Positions 7,262-8,134 of a stretch of DNA of 8,134 nucleotides are shown piece by piece (position 1 is the first letter of the stretch; each line of letters opens with the position of its first letter). This stretch comes from Kiritimatiellia bacterium (lineage in GTDB: Bacteria; Verrucomicrobiota; Kiritimatiellia; RFP12; UBA1067), in assembly GCA_028701555.1 (NCBI GenBank), contig JAQVQN010000091.1:1-8134 (forward strand), written 5' to 3'. The notes under the pieces are model-generated. The model was given only the letters and a program-made list of their open reading frames with translations, was not told the origin of the DNA and ran no database searches. A program made the translations under genes and the position numbers.

Positions 7262-7885
7262 TTATCGGGGCAAACGCACCAGACTGCCATGATCCGGCAC
7301 ATTGCGCATCGCGGCACTACCTGCACCGACCGTCGCCCACGCACCGATGCGTATCCCCGGAATCGTGCAGGCGTTCGAACCCAACAGAGCGCCTTCGCCC
7401 AAATAACATCCGCCGGAAACACGCACCCCGGGACACAACTGAGCGAACTGGGCCACTTCCACATCATGCCCCACTGTAACACTTTGATTCACTAGCACGC
7501 CTGCGCCCAGCTTGGTGCCACACGAAACCACGCTGCCTATGCCGATAAAGCACCCGTCTCCCAACCGTGTGTCCGGTGCCACCACCGCACTGGGATCAAC
7601 CAGCGTGACCGGCGGCACGCCCCGAGTGGCGGCTTGCTCAAAAACTTTCTTCCGCACCTCATTCTTGCCGATAGCGCACACAAAACCTTCCAGTCCAGCC
7701 ACATCATTCAGCGCATCAAACCGCCCTAGCTGCGGATAACCGCAGAAAACACCGCTCTGTTTGCTATCCGCGTCATCACAAAAACCCATCACCTCGAATT
7801 TCGGCGCGACCTGATTTATGCGCCCGATCACCCACGCCACCTCAGACCCGAATCCGCTGGCTCCGATTATCACTATTTTCTTCAT
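7262..7885 (-). CDS. PglD/NeuD-family sugar acyltransferase (left-handed beta-helix)
   Basis: This 207-residue cytoplasmic enzyme is predicted to move an acetyl group from acetyl-CoA to a nucleotide sugar, as PglD does to the 4-amino group of UDP-4-amino sugars and NeuD does to sialic acid. The N-terminal domain has a Rossmann-like start, KKIVIIGASGFGSEV (GASGFG at 8-13), and GFCDDAD near 34-40. A hexapeptide-repeat beta-helix covers about residues 98-195. The conserved GHD is present with H140, the expected general base, preceded by LVNQSVTV. The C-terminus ends LVRLPR in place of the G-x-PAK ending common in the family. A longer reading from an ATG at 7975 would add 30 residues with no family resemblance and overlap the preceding gene. 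The start at 7885 has GGAGG nine bases upstream and begins directly at the nucleotide-binding strand. Context with the PglF-type dehydratase favours N-acetylation in a bacillosamine-like route, but O-acetylation of another sugar is possible. Confidence 0.9.
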   Translation of the reverse strand: MKKIVIIGASGFGSEVAWVIGRINQVAPKFEVMGFCDDADSKQSGVFCGYPQLGRFDALNDVAGLEGFVCAIGKNEVRKKVFEQAATRGVPPVTLVDPSAVVAPDTRLGDGCFIGIGSVVSCGTKLGAGVLVNQSVTVGHDVEVAQFAQLCPGVRVSGGCYLGEGALLGSNACTIPGIRIGAWATVGAGSAAMRNVPDHGSLVRLPR

Positions 7886-7894
7886 AACCTCAAA

Positions 7895-7899
7895 CCTCC
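7895..7899 (-). promoter_or_regulatory. Ribosome binding site that decides the acyltransferase start
   Basis: GGAGG on the minus strand lies nine bases before the ATG at 7885, inside the 52-base gap after the preceding gene. This supports the 207-residue form over the 237-residue reading from 7975. Confidence 0.65.
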
Positions 7900-7937
7900 G
7901 CCCGCCTGAAAGCCCCTGGTTCGCACCGCGCCTTGAT

Positions 7938-8134
7938 TCAACGCGCATGCCGCAAGCTAACCCCGTAGACAGCAAAACAGCGGTTGCTCAGCACGCACTC
8001 CACCGCCTGACTTTGAGACAGCCGCTCCACCACGCTCGGCCTAGTCATATCGCTGACCAACAACCCAGGCTTGCCGCCAAAATACCGGCGCGCCAAAACA
8101 TCCGGATCTGACTCCCCGAAATGCTCGAACTTCA
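7938..8134 (-). CDS. 3' end of an unrecognised gene (partial)
   Basis: The last 64 codons of a gene that begins outside the window are visible, ending in TGA at 7938-7940. The peptide begins KFEHFGESDPDVLARRYFGG, includes KPGLLVSDMTRPSVVERLS and ends in VSLRHAR. One frame stays open to the window edge, while the two others have stops (one at the very edge, one about 95 bases in). Third-position G/C preference looks like that of the neighbouring genes, so this is probably coding. It sits 52 bases before the acyltransferase in the same direction, so it is likely part of the operon. The fragment has no membrane segment and no motif I can assign. An aminotransferase or a glycosyltransferase would suit the pathway, but nothing in these residues shows it. 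Confidence 0.6.
   Translation of the reverse strand, partial: KFEHFGESDPDVLARRYFGGKPGLLVSDMTRPSVVERLSQSQAVECVLSNRCFAVYGVSLRHAR

Noticed and set aside
7886..7975. A 30-residue N-terminal extension of the acyltransferase starting at an ATG at 7975
   Set aside because: The extra residues have no family resemblance and overlap the end of the preceding gene in another frame. The ATG at 7885 has a good GGAGG and starts at the nucleotide-binding strand.

Overview
The window is one block of six co-directional genes, all read on the minus strand, belonging to a cell-envelope glycan locus with an embedded protein-sorting enzyme. No RNA gene, mobile element, CRISPR array or long repeat was seen. The base composition is moderately GC-rich. 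An exosortase carrying its EpsI partner domain in the same polypeptide, next to a DUF2723-type membrane glycosyltransferase and PglF/PglD-type sugar enzymes, suggests a Gram-negative bacterium. The Planctomycetes-Verrucomicrobia-Lentisphaerae/Kiritimatiellae group is my best guess. It is an inference from family content, with no marker gene in the window to confirm it.

In transcription order (high to low coordinates): (1) the 3' end of an unrecognised gene (8134-7938); (2) a PglD/NeuD-type left-handed beta-helix sugar O/N-acyltransferase (7885-7262); (3) a DUF2723 multi-pass membrane protein, a likely polyprenol-sugar-dependent glycosyltransferase (7233-5686); (4) a PglF/CapD/WbpM-type membrane-anchored UDP-GlcNAc 4,6-dehydratase (5635-3758); (5) an exosortase fused to an EpsI domain that carries an unusual set of cysteines (3768-2071); (6) a WecA/MraY-type undecaprenyl-phosphate sugar-1-phosphate transferase with a C-terminal extension resembling the non-catalytic N-terminal half of PglF (2062-158). 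The last 157 bases hold no convincing gene and no clear terminator.

The genes fit one plan. The dehydratase and the acyltransferase are two of the three steps of N,N'-diacetylbacillosamine-like sugar synthesis; the missing aminotransferase is not in the window. The WecA-type enzyme would start a lipid-linked glycan on undecaprenyl phosphate. The DUF2723 protein could transfer sugars on the outer face of the membrane. The exosortase would process exported PEP-CTERM-like proteins whose maturation is commonly tied to such polysaccharide loci. Gaps are 52, 28, 50, -11 and 8 bases, and each start has a Shine-Dalgarno-like sequence, which supports one operon. The two most distinctive items are the WecA-PglF(N-half) fusion and the cysteine-bearing insertion in the EpsI domain.
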